This document shows positions 36,521 through 46,130 of a stretch of 47,999 bases of DNA, in pieces. The notes under the pieces were generated by a model. It saw only the letters and a program-made list of their open reading frames with translations, did not search any database and was not told the origin of the DNA. The DNA is from Mesotaenium endlicherianum (lineage: Eukaryota > Streptophyta > Zygnematophyceae > Zygnematales > Mesotaeniaceae), in the NCBI GenBank assembly GCA_009602735.1, contig WELA01006564.1:232806-280804 (forward strand), given 5' to 3'. Each line of letters begins with the position of its first letter. The first letter of the stretch is position 1. The position numbers were made by a program, and so were the translations under genes.

Positions 36521-37430
36521 TTCTGGACAACGCGCAAGGGATTGTGCTGGTCAACAAGCAGACCCCTCGACGCATCATGTTTGACACCGGCGCACAGCCA
36601 GTTTTGATCAGTCACAGCTATCTCCGGCAGCTGGGCCTCTCCTCAGCTGACTTGGAGGATTCGCCCATGCGGATCAACACTGCAGCTGGCACATTCGAGT
36701 CCGTGACATGGCGCACTCGGCTGGCGCTCGTCTTCACCTTTCGGCCCGGGACCGAGGACGAGACGACGATCCATCGTCACGCGTTGGTGACGCGCTCTGA
36801 CACACCTTTGACGTCCTCCTGGGGCAGGACGTGCTCTTCCCCATTAGAGCAGTGGTGGATAGCTGGACGGAGCGAGCACACTATTGGCTTGACTGGCGCA
36901 AGGGAGGCACGCGCACGGCCTCGTTGCCGTTGGACATTCTGGATCGGCGTCCCACCTCAGCGGTCCTCTACGGCTTCATGGCGCTTGGCAACGATAAGGA
37001 CCGGTTCGGCGTCACTCCAACACGCAAGGGCGGCTCAGAGGAGGACGACGTTTCTGTCGGGGCCAACCTGCTCCAGCCCCGTGACAAGGAGCCAGAGCTA
37101 CCAAGCGCAGAGCTCCACCTTACCCCACAGCAGCAGGTAGAGCTGCTAACGGCGCAAGCGCGGGAGTCCGTGCGCATTTACGCAGCACAGCATGCCGCAA
37201 TGCGCCAGATTACAGCACCAACGACCGCAACCGCCGATGTCGCCGCCACCGCAGTGGCCACAACTGCTAGGGCCCACGAGCTCCTCGCCGTTGCGGCGGG
37301 CACAAACCTGCCGTCCGCCCCTGCGCAGCCTCCGTGCGAGAGGGCTCGCTCGCCAGACGCCCAATCCGACGTTCGCCTGCAACAGGAGGTACCAGTTGGA
37401 GTGGCCATGCAATTCCAGATGGCGTCGTAG
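36521..37430 (+). pseudogene. Element E aspartic protease and following segment
   Basis: In the frame of 36343-37140, IVLVNKQTPRRIMFDTGAQP gives the active-site DTG (near 36581), followed by VLISHSYLRQLGLS, as in retroviral-type proteases. Near 36810 the frame shifts: FDVLLGQDVLFPIRAVVDSW then continues to 37430. VLLGQDVL is the usual flap-to-C-terminal LLG/D block of gypsy proteases. The frameshift disrupts translation of this copy. The enzyme would process the element's polyprotein. Confidence 0.75.
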
Positions 37431-38913
37431 CCACCTTTGTCATCGATGCACACCGACGACTCCGACCGCCGCACGACCGCTTCAGAGGAGGAGGCCATGC
37501 GTCAGGCGGCCTACGACCCGTTAACAAACGACGAGTTGTACGAGCGCGCGCCACAGAAGTCCTACGAGCCAACTGAGTCACAGGCGCGGCGCGTCACTCT
37601 TGTTGCTCGCATTCGCCGTAGGCCCACGGGACCTCCAGAGTTCAGCACTTTGAAAGGGCCACCAGGCTTCGGCAAGCCTGTTGGACCTCCAGGGTTTGGC
37701 CGCACTCCCTCGGTCGGACCGCGTGGGCTCAGCCGCCCAGCGTCCGCCAGGAACGTCGGCCCGAGCATGATTGCTCCACAAACGCCAATTGTCGTGACCT
37801 CTCGCATCACCTGTACGGCGGAGGCACCAGCGACGACCGGTCCCGAGCCCACGCGTTCTCTGCAACCACCCTCGCCACCTCTGGCACTGGTGCTCAGACA
37901 GCCCGCGCAGTGGCCAGCGCCGCAGGCAATGCAATGACAGCCATCCCCGTACGCTCGGTCCTACACCCAGAGCCGGGTCGCGGGCTGCGTGGCAAGCGAC
38001 GCGTTGTCACCCCGCCACAGCTCAGGCGCAGCCTGCGCAGCGAGCGCAGCCTCACGCCTCTACCCCGACGTGGTTGGTCCCTCACGCCGCCCTATCGCGA
38101 CAGCCGCGATCGGGCAGCCACCCCGCCCTCCCACGAGGCAGACGATCGGGAGGACAATCCGCAGTCCACCACGTTTGCCTCCCACGCGCTGTACGACCAG
38201 CGCCTGCCAGCTCCTCGCAGCCACTTCACTGGTGACGGGCCTAGCGGTCCACCTCCCTCCAAAGTGGCTCGCACCAGCACCCACGCATGCGACTCTAGAC
38301 CCAGTCGCCGCTCTGCAGCCGTTGCTGACCTGGCGCACCGCCACCAGCGTCCAGATGATCAGCAGCCGCTCCGCCCTCAGCTACGTGCCCGGGTGCAGCT
38401 GGCGCCCCGCCAGCCTCTGCGCGTCGATAGTTTGCCTACCGCACAGAGCCAGCCGGCAGCGCCAACCCGACTCATCTTCCGTTCCACCAACACCAGCAGG
38501 CGTATTACAACCCGCATCCGTACCTGCCTCAGCGCTCGATTTTGGACCAGCTGACGTACGCCGCTTCTTACACGCAGGATTGCAAGGCCAGGCGCTTGTG
38601 GCAGCTCACCTGCGTGCGCACGACCCAGTCACGCTCGACACTTGTTCCCTCGCACATCCTGCAGGACGCTCAGGATAGGTGGCGTCAATACCAGGCCCAC
38701 GCGCGCGTTGCCCAGCCCTAGCTGCTGGCTTGGCCTCTTCCACATCTTACGCGTGACTACGTCGACCGTGCCGTCGTTGCACTCCGCATGGTCCCACACC
38801 ATTACCGCGACGCCCGTACGTACCCGCCCACCGCGGAGCCAGGCCATCCTGCCATGGGCCTTCGGCCCCTGCCGACGCCGACCTATACGGACCAACTGGA
38901 TGAGCGACCTGGC
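37431..38913 (+). pseudogene. Element E linker region, Pro/Arg-rich
   Basis: About 1.5 kb lies between protease and methyltransferase. Open plus-strand frames (37437-37937, 37910-38554, 37989-38678) are rich in Pro, Arg, Ser and Ala and have no domain I recognise. It includes Gly/Pro repeats of the GPPGFG type (near 37655-37700). It probably forms a disordered part of the polyprotein; the breaks between frames suggest further frameshifts. Confidence 0.45.
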
Positions 38914-39856
38914 GACATTGTTCTAGTGGAGATGTTTGCCGGCATCGCTACTGGGCTACTGGCAACACTGCAGGCTGGCATTCCTGTTTGACGCTACGTC
39001 TACGTCGACCCTGACCCGGAGGCACAACAGGTTGCCCGACGTCACATGGCGCTCTGTCACGAGCGCTTCCCCGACATCTTCCCGCACGCGCCTTCTGCCA
39101 CGCGCAACCTGACTGGCCCATGGACATCCACGACATCACCAACGAGCACGTGACGCGCCTCGGCCCAGTGGACCTCGTCATCGCTGGTTGGGAATGCCAG
39201 GGGTTCTCCATCGCAGGCCGCGGCGATGCCCTCAGCAACCCTCGCACGGCGCTCTTCTGGCACCTCCTGCGCATCCTCAATTTGGTTGAGACGCGCCAGC
39301 CACCTCACTCCCTCGCGTGGGATTGGAGAATGTAGCGGTGCGCGTTGACCAGCGAGCCAATGTTTGCGCCGACTTCGAGCTCTGCAACAACTACCTCGGA
39401 CGCGAGGCCGTCATCGACCGCAGATTGGGTCCTTCGTCCACCGCATGCGCGCCTACTTCACCAACGTGGCCCTGCCCGGCACGCCGGAGGCCCTGGCAGC
39501 CGCGCACCCCCGCCACACGCGCAACGTCGACTCCATCCTTGACGTCGCACTGCTGGCCCAGCGCGCTACAGCCCTGCCCCATCCGTCGCAGGCCCAATGT
39601 GAGGTGCTCGGCAATGTCACGCGCTCTGCCAACTTTTGTCAGCCGCTACGACAGCGCCGCCTACATTGGCGCAACCCGCGACATGCTCATTGGCCTTTCC
39701 TCCGGCCTGTACGAGCGGCTGCGCGCCGTGGAGATGGAGCACTCCATGGGCTTTCCAGCCCATCTGACCCAGGTGGTTGGCATCACCAAGGTCAACCGCA
39801 TTTGGCTCTTGGGGCAGGCCATTGATGCCAACGTCTTGACTAAGATTCTTTTGCAG
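38914..39856 (+). pseudogene. Cytosine-C5 DNA methyltransferase domain inside element E
   Basis: About 314 codons read over shifting frames. Motif I is FAGIATGLLATL (from 38935), and YVYVDPDPEAQQVARRHM is the next AdoMet-binding block. GPVDLVIAGWECQGFSIAGR holds the catalytic Cys at 39195-39197 (motif IV, with Glu in place of the usual Pro before Cys). ENV is at 39326-39334 (motif VI). HRMRAYFTN (39439-39465) resembles motif VIII. MGFPAHLTQV and IWLLGQAIDANVL correspond to the C-terminal motifs IX-X. The target-recognition segment is short, as in Dnmt3/DRM-like enzymes. Breaks: TGA at 38989-38991 and frameshifts near 39110, 39310, 39420 and 39610. It would methylate cytosine in DNA. The domain is sure from motif order; activity of this copy is excluded. 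Confidence 0.88.
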
Positions 39857-40451
39857 ACGCAGGCCTTGACTCCCCTCTATCAAGAGGCCCGCCATCCAGA
39901 GCTCCCTCGTCGCATGGACGCGCCTGATGATAGCTCTTTCGAGGACGACAGCGCTCGCCCTCCACCCAGTTGCCGCTGGCGCTCCTAGAGGGAAGGGCCT
40001 GTCTCGCAGGCTCCTCCTTGCCGCCCGTACCAGCCGCCACCCGCATCCGATGTTGACTCTGGCCCGCTGGGGGGGGGACGGCCCAGGGAGGGAACATAGC
40101 GGGCCAAGGAGCCGCATCGCTTCCCCTTTCTTTTTCCTCCGGCACGCCGGCAGGCGGCTCCGACGGGACAGCTGGTAGCCGCAGGGCAGGCGCCAGCAAG
40201 AGCCAACAGGAGCCAGCAGGAGCCAGCAGATGCCAGCGGGAGCGAAGGCAGGCCAGCCGCTCTCTGCCAGCAGACAGGCGACGCCGGCAGGAGGGCAGAG
40301 CACCGCAGCAGCCCACGAGGCGACAGGTGCAGGGCAAGCACCGCCTCTAGCAGCACCTACATAGAAGCTGGGGGGGACCCTTATCGCGGAGCAGACAGCA
40401 CAGCTGACAAAGATTCTTGATGCTCGGTGCAGTGCCTGCTTCGCCAGTGAC
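39857..40451 (+). other. Element E segment between methyltransferase and RT, with CAGCAGGAGC-type repeat
   Basis: The methyltransferase frame ends at TAG 39986-39988. The rest contains a degenerate 10-11-bp repeat around GAGCCAGCAG (40186-40245). It shows no recognisable domain on the plus strand; the minus-strand open frames here are shadows of GC-rich sequence. Confidence 0.45.
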
Positions 40452-41369
40452 ATGCATGACTTGGGGCGCTACACTGGCGACCCCATGAGGCTCCACCTCA
40501 CATCAAACGTACCCATCTTCCAGAAGCGATACCGCTACTGTCACTTCGAGGACGGCTTGATCAGCACGCAGACAGGCAAGCTGGAGGACAACCAGCTTAT
40601 TGGGGAGTCCTCCTCTAACTACGCGGCCCCCACGGTCATGCTGACAAAGAAGGATGCCTCAAGCAATTGGTCTGAGAAGAGGATGTGCGATGACTATCGT
40701 AAGCTGAACGAGGTCACTGAGCAAGACAGATATCCTATGCCCACCCTTGACGAGATCTTCAATGACATTCGCACGTGCACATGGTTCTCGGTGTTGGACT
40801 TGAGGCAGGGCTTCAACCAGATACCTATTGCGGCGGAGGACCAGCATAAGACAGCGTTCTGGGGGGCACAACGCCTCTACGAGTGGAGGGTGATGCCCTT
40901 CGGGTTGAAGAACGCTCCAGCTACCTTCCAGCGGGTCATGGATAAGGAGCTGGCAGGGCTATCTTTTACCCGGTGCTACATTGAAGACGTGCTCGTCTTC
41001 AGTGAGACGTTCGAGGAGCATGTGGCGCACATCACCGCCGTCCTGGACCGCTTGGAGGCCGTTGGGCTCAAGTGCCATCTAGGGAAGTGCACCTTTGGGA
41101 CCCGAGAGGTGGAGTACCTCGGGCATCTCCTCTCCTCGAGTGGCCTGGCACCGAAGTTGGCCAAGATCTCGGCCATCACAGGCATCCCGCCGCCTACCGA
41201 CATCTCGCAGCTGAGGGCCCTCCTTGGGATCGCCAACTACTACCGCCGCTTCGTGCCTGGCTTCAGCGAGCTTGCTAAGTCACTCAACAATTTGCACGGA
41301 AGGGGGTGGCCTACGTATGAGGAGCAGAGAAGCAGGCGGCGTATGATAAGCTCAAGGAGCTGCTGGTGA
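40452..41369 (+). pseudogene. Element E reverse transcriptase
   Basis: Motifs in order: YRYCHFEDGLI, SSNYAAPTVMLTKKD, MCDDYRKLNEVTEQDRYPMP, WFSVLDLRQGFNQIPI, KTAFWGAQRLYEWRVMPFGL, KNAPATFQRVMD, CYIEDVLVFS, KCHLGKCTFG, EVEYLGHLLSSSGL and LLGIANYYRRFVPGFS. This is a Ty3/gypsy RT. The catalytic YxDD motif reads YIED, so one of the two metal-binding Asp residues is Glu. The frame breaks near 41330 and continues as RNase H. Confidence 0.93.
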
Positions 41370-41830
41370 GCGCCCCAGTGCTGCGGTGGCCAGACCACAC
41401 TAAGCCCTTCATCCTCCACATTGACTGGTCGCAGGCAAGGCTGGGAGCATTGCTGGTTCAGGAGCACGACGGCTGCGAGCACGTGGTGGCGTACGCCAGC
41501 CGCAGCAACAACCGCGCCGAGGCCAACTATGGCTCTTACGAGGGGGAGTGCCTGGCAGCGGTCTGGGTAATTGTGCACTTCAAGCGGTACCTCTACGGCA
41601 CCCACTTCTGCCTTGTCACCAACCATCAGCCGCTCAAGTGGCTCATGACGTCGGAGCGCCTTACAGGCAAGTACGCGCGATGGGCACTCATTCTGCAGGA
41701 GTACACGTTTGACGTGCATTACCGCCCAGGCTCGACCAACATGGACGCCGACGGCCTCGGCCGTAACCAGCTGCCGTCCTCCAGGGATCTGACCGTGGCC
41801 CGGCACGATGAGGACGAGCCAGTGGCCTAG
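41366..41830 (+). pseudogene. Element E RNase H
   Basis: The frame shared by this type of gypsy RNase H: APVLRWPDHTKPFILHIDWS (first acidic site, HIDWS), GALLVQEHDGCEHVVAYASR, EANYGSYEGECLAAVW (Glu site), LVTNHQPLKWLM (TDH motif changed to TNH), YTFDVHYRPGSTNMDADGLG (last Asp site). It ends at TAG 41828-41830. The Asp-to-Asn change in TDH weakens or abolishes activity. Confidence 0.9.
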
Positions 41831-41845
41831 CATGCGGCTGCCTTC

Positions 41846-43265
41846 TTGGCCTTCACAATGGACAGTGATGCGCGGCTCGCGGGGCTCATCGATCGCAACC
41901 TGGTGGTGGTTAACATGCGGCGTCTGGCGTTGGCAGCGACAGCAGAGCAGGACAGCTGGCAAAGCGGGCGCGAGGACGTATGGGACCATAGCGCGTTGCT
42001 GCAGTATGTCGCTGCTAAGGAGCTGGCGCCAGGCATGGACACAAGGGAGCGCGACCGCGTCCTCAAGCGCAACCGGGATTTTGTCTTCATGGAGGGTCGA
42101 CTGAGGCGGGTGATGGCCAACGGCTCCGTCCTTGTGGTCCCTGAGCCTGCTATACGCAGCCAGCTGGTGCGCACTGTTCATGAGGCCCTTGGACACTTCG
42201 ATGTTAAGCGCACTCTCAGCCTGCTGCAGGCAAAGTACTGGTGGCATGGCATGGCTGAGGTCGTGGCCGACGTCGTCAGCAGCTGCACTCTTTGTGACCG
42301 TGTGCGCTCGAGCTTCACAGCGCGCACTGTTACCCTCAGCCCCCTGCCCATTCAGGGGCTATTTTATTGATGGTCGTTGGACTTGGCTGGAGAGTTACCC
42401 AAGTCTTGCCGAGGCAACCTCTACGTCTTGGTCATGATTGAGCACTTGTCCAAGTGGATCGAGCTCGTGCCCTTGCCCAGCAAGGCCAGTGAGGGGATTG
42501 CTCAGGCGTTCCTTGATCAGGTCCTTAGCCGTTTTGGCGGCTGCGCTGAGGTGCTAACCAACCAGGGCAAGGAGTCCAGGGCAGCTTTCAGAAGCTGCTA
42601 GAGCGCTCCATGATTGACCACCGCACTACCTCCCGCGATCACCCCCAGGCTGACGGCCTTGCAGAGCGCATGGTGCAGACCGTCAAGCTGGGGCTGCGCA
42701 AGTACTGCCTGACCCACGATAGCACCCATTGGGACGACCCATTGCCATGGCTGGCTATGGGATACAGGTTCAGTCGCCAGGCCTCCTTGGCCTTGCATCT
42801 CCCTACTTCCTCCTTTATGGACGCCAGCCGATCCTGCCCGCCGCAGCCAGGACCGTGGCTGAGAGTGTTCCGGACTTGGACAGTCCCGACACATGGAGTG
42901 CTCTTATCGGGCTATGTGCTCAGCTGTTCCAGCGCCTGATGCCCATGGCCATGGACAACCTTAGTATCACTCAGCATTGCGACACGCTCAGATATGCCAT
43001 GACTCGTGGAGGAGCCTATCGTCCTCGGGTGTTGCAATTTTCCGCAAGTGACTACGAATACCTGCGACGCCAGACGAAGAACACCCTCAACATCAGCAGC
43101 TTGCTAGTCATCCGGCGCGTCATGCAAGCCTTGGCGTTGGGAGTATTGGAGTTGGAAGGCGCAGATGGCCGTCTTCACAAGGACCACACGAAAACCTGTG
43201 GACCATGCCACCTTCCTTACCTTGATGCGCAGGTACGTCCCTGCGACGCGCGGCCGCCCAAGGAC
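41846..43265 (+). pseudogene. Element E integrase
   Basis: The zinc-binding part (41846-42370) has HEALGHFDVKRTLSLLQAKY and CTLCDR, the HHCC motif. The core (42377-about 42800) keeps the first Asp (DLAGELPKS) and the Glu (GLAERMVQTVKL), but the second catalytic Asp reads Asn (EVLTNQG). It is broken by stops at 42368-42370 and 42599-42601, and frame changes near 42760. From 42729 the frame YFLLYGRQPILPAA, typical of the core-to-tail junction, runs on to a TAG at 43266-43268. The tail segment LQFSASDYEYLRRQTKNTLN has no chromodomain. Confidence 0.88.
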
Positions 43266-43268
43266 TAG

Positions 43269-43388
43269 GCGTGCCAGATCTGCCACAGCCCTGGCAAGGA
43301 GGCCAAGATGCTGCTCTGCGACAACTGCAACCTTGGCTTCCACATTGGCTGCCTTGACCCCCCTTTGGAGCGCGTACCCGCAAGAGAC
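43269..43388 (+). pseudogene. Partial PHD finger at the C-terminus of element E
   Basis: Directly after the TAG at 43266-43268 and in the same frame: CQIC, then LLCDNC, then GFHIGC, then LDPPLERVPARD. This gives C-x2-C, C-x2-C and H-x2-C in PHD spacing, with the usual LDPPL block. The expected Trp and last C-x2-C pair are missing: the frame stops at TAG 43389-43391, where TGG for Trp would be expected. PHD fingers read histone H3 tails, so this could have targeted integration or modified chromatin; that role is an inference. Confidence 0.78.
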
Positions 43389-43446
43389 TAGTTCTATAGT
43401 GACCGCTTAGAGTTAGCTAGCGGTAGCATTATCAGCTCATCAGCTG

Positions 43447-43468
43447 GAGGCTGAGAGCTGGGGGGGGA
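43447..43468 (+). promoter_or_regulatory. Element E polypurine tract
   Basis: GAGGCTGAGAGCTGGGGGGG plus A is the longest purine-rich run after the integrase/PHD frame and lies where plus-strand priming should start. What follows is not the LTR start but a 138-bp copy of the LTR end (43468-43605). Confidence 0.7.
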
Positions 43469-43605
43469 ATTACAACATTTGACAGCTGACCTTCTTTTTG
43501 GCCATAAGGCCGCATGCATTTTCGCTTTTCCCATAGCAAGTCTTGCTTGTCCACTTGTGTGTTGCTTACATAGACTAGACGCGTCCGACCCCATAATGCA
43601 CGACA
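43468..43605 (+). repeat. Extra copy of element E LTR end
   Basis: 138 bp, gap-free match to the last 138 bp of the 3' LTR (44616-44753), both running from AATTA(C/A)AACATTTGA to CATAATGCACGACA. Two bases (GC) separate it from the full LTR at 43608. It is probably a leftover of a deleted LTR. Confidence 0.85.
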
Positions 43606-43607
43606 GC

Positions 43608-44753
43608 TGTCATGACTCATTAGGTCAAGACCGTCAACCCTGCCAAGACACACGTGCGTCGACCATCGACCTAGGAAGGCCGACTTTGACCTTGCTTCAC
43701 GCATTCATATGTTGACCTTTACTAGCATTCCTAGTCGCCAAGGTGTAGAGCGTCGCGTCACCTTTTGAATGGCATCGATTGCGCGCCATTTGGTCAAGTA
43801 TCGAGCGAGATATCCGCAATCTAGTCCGCGCCACCTACCGGCCCCTAGCGGATTCCACCAAAGGCCACTTTGTGACTCAATGTGCCCAAAGGTGACATTG
43901 TTGGCTCTTCGCGACTCCAAAGACCTCTAGCCATTAGCATACAAATCCGCGAGCTTGATAAAGTACACTCAGCATGTATTAGCATAGTATATGAGCACCA
44001 TCTGAGCCATAACTCGGTGACTGCATCACTCATTCTTAGAGGAAGCTTCCTCACGTTTCAGATCTACTTTTGAGGGAGTATCTAAGTAGCATTACTCGAG
44101 GTGAGCTCCGCCAATGAGAGCCATGCATCCACTTACTTGCACTATATTTGATTGGTGTGTGTTGTGCTTAGCCAGTAGGAGAGCTAGTACATGCTTTGCC
44201 TCCACTTTTGTGGACCTAGGAGAGCCTCTAACATGACTGTGCGCATTGAATCCGCCGCCTTCAGCGCCGGTTTTGCAAAAAGTATATAGCAGTGGATGCC
44301 CTTAGAAGGACATCTTTTTAGAAGTCCAATTATGCTAGCTGTAAGCCACAGAGTTCTCAGTAAAGCTTACACGTTTATCTCTTGTGTTTTCAGGACCACT
44401 GAGTCCCTCTCTTGTGAAGAGCAAGCCCTCCTGGCTTCCAATCACTAAAAGAACTTCACAAGTGGTGCGCTAAGTCACAGCTTATACCCTGCATAGGACT
44501 ACTCTTGAAGATCATGATGTGTTTCCACTGATCTTTTGGGCCAGACTTCATTAGTTGTTTTCCTACTAGATTACAGGCTTGAGGTGCTCACTCTGGAGAG
44601 TACACACCCCTTACTAATTAAAACATTTGAATGCTGACCTTCTTTTTGGCCATAAGGCCGCAGGCATTTTTGCTTTTGCCATAGCAAGCCTTGCTTGTCC
44701 ACTTGTGTGTTGCTTACATGGATTAGACGAGTCCAACCCCATAATGCACGACA
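43608..44753 (+). repeat. Element E 3' LTR
   Basis: 1,146 bp, TGTCATGACTC ... GCACGACA. The first 600 bp match the 5' LTR. The second half holds a TATA-like TATATAG (44283-44289) and an AGTAAA poly(A)-like signal (44359-44364), the usual promoter and terminator of an LTR. The host C LTR resumes at 44754. The 3' end is less certain because the 5' LTR lacks this half. Confidence 0.72.
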
Positions 44754-45406
44754 TTGTACTTTAGGTAATATGAAGTCTGCTGGACTTTTAGTAATATTCA
44801 GTCTAATGACTCAGCCGGGAGCAGCAGGCTAAAGTCAACATTGGTCAGCTCGCTGACACATTCTTTGACAGTCAGCTGACTGCTGTACTCGGTATCAGTG
44901 AACTGCCTAGATATGCATCTAAGTATGATATGCTAGATGAATGGCCAGAGAACACCCTTGGGTGGATGGCAGTTTGGAATGATGGAAGATGGCTGAGGAT
45001 TAGCTTAGCTGAGGTCCTACCGACGTGGTCAATTCCCAAGTAGGCGGTGCCATCGCACTTGCCGTTAAATAGTAAACTAATTCCATGAACATAGGTTAGG
45101 GCATGCTCTCGAGTTCGGCATTCAAAAAACGAGGCCAACTCTCTTGTGCCGCTTACTGAGAGATATATGAATCCAAGGCGAGAAGCCATTGATGCGGACT
45201 ATCTTCTAACCTTGCTTATGTATGAGTATACTGATTGCATGATTGATGCTTGTTTGCTTGCATTTGACTTGTGAGTATTGCTTACGCTAGTTGTGTGGTC
45301 TATTGCTCATTAATAAGTTAACCAGAAACTACCATAAAAAACTACTTGCTGATATAAAGATCTAAATTTAATTGTTATTCGCTTATTCGTAAGTCAATTT
45401 ATTTCA
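44754..45406 (+). repeat. Element C 5' LTR, second part
   Basis: It continues the piece at 25177-25247 and parallels 47636 onward: GTCTGCTGGACTTT, GACTCAGCCGGGAGCAGCAG, CCTACCGACGTGGTCAATTC. It ends in TTTCA at 45406, directly before the primer site. Confidence 0.85.
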
Positions 45407-45407
45407 G

Positions 45408-45419
45408 TGGTATTGGAGC
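45408..45419 (+). promoter_or_regulatory. Element C primer-binding site
   Basis: TGGTATTGGAGC, one base after the LTR end, is the initiator-Met-tRNA primer site as in element D (TGGTATCGGAGC). Confidence 0.85.
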
Positions 45420-45438
45420 TCTTATAACAGTTTCTTGC

Positions 45439-46130
45439 ATGGTAGCTGACACCAGGTCTCAAACTAGCCGCTCTCGAAGTATGGAGAACAAAAACAATGA
45501 TAATGTGGAAGGTCAGGCAGAGAGCCAAGCCTTTGGACCTCCCACTTACCTAGAGGCTTAAAAAATACCGCAAGCAGAGTAGCTGCCAAAGAGGCGGCAG
45601 CCATTGCTGCGGTAGCAGCCAAGCGGGCTGAGGAAGAAAGATTAGCTAAAGCAGGGGAGGATAGGGAGATGGAGAGAAGGTGCCTGGCTGACGAGCTGAC
45701 GGTGGAAGAACTTGTGGCAGCTAGGGCCAATCGCCTTAACCCACCCCCTGCTACTGTCAATGGTACTGTGTCTATGGATAGGATTGGTAGGTAGTTGGAC
45801 GCTGAGGGCATTGCAAATGCAACAGAAAGGGGAAATGTCGAAGCTGCTGTTTTGCGAGATAATGTTGCTGCTGCTGCTGCTATAGCTGGGATGCCAAGAC
45901 AGCCTGTTGATCTTGGTGCGTTGCTTGTACAAATGCAATCTCAGATGGCTATCATGTATGAGTCCCAACAGGAGGACAAAAGAATCAGGAGAGCACTGAT
46001 GCGTGACAGACCAACTGGATTCTCAGTCCACCGGCGGAGGTAGAGGGCCCAGTAAGCCTAAGCCAAAGCCTCGTCAAGACTATGACCCTAAGGGAAACAA
46101 GAAGTATAATCTGATCAAATTTCTCGCTGA
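45439..46130 (+). pseudogene. Element C gag remnant
   Basis: It starts MVADTRSQTSRSRSMENKNN, as in D gag, and stops early at TAA 45559-45561. Later pieces in other frames (AAIAAVAAKRAEEERLAKAG, TVEELVAARANRLNPPPATV, VQMQSQMAIMYESQQEDKR) follow the D gag order. The frame then reads KYNLIKFLAE and jumps straight to the end of protease at 46126-46130. The capsid, zinc knuckle and protease active site are deleted. Confidence 0.8.

Larger units (their letters stand above)
25248..44753 (+). mobile_element. Ty3/gypsy element E carrying a DNA methyltransferase and PHD finger (interrupted by D)
   Basis: E starts TGTCATGACTC at 25248 and ends GCACGACA at 44753, inside the C LTR. Flanking CTGT (25244-25247) and TTGT (44754-44757) would be a 4-bp target duplication with one change. 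Without D and one copy of D's duplication it is about 10.4 kb. Domain order on the plus strand is gag-like region, aspartic protease, Pro-rich linker, cytosine-C5 methyltransferase, reverse transcriptase, RNase H, integrase, PHD-like finger, polypurine tract, 3' LTR. Protease before RT and integrase after RNase H is the Ty3/gypsy order. Multiple frameshifts, stops and changed catalytic residues mean this copy is dead. Confidence 0.85.

Noticed and set aside
39617..40453. 278-codon minus-strand open frame
   Set aside because: It is antisense to the methyltransferase and linker of element E. Its Ala/Leu/Cys-rich composition mirrors the GC-rich repeat on the other strand.
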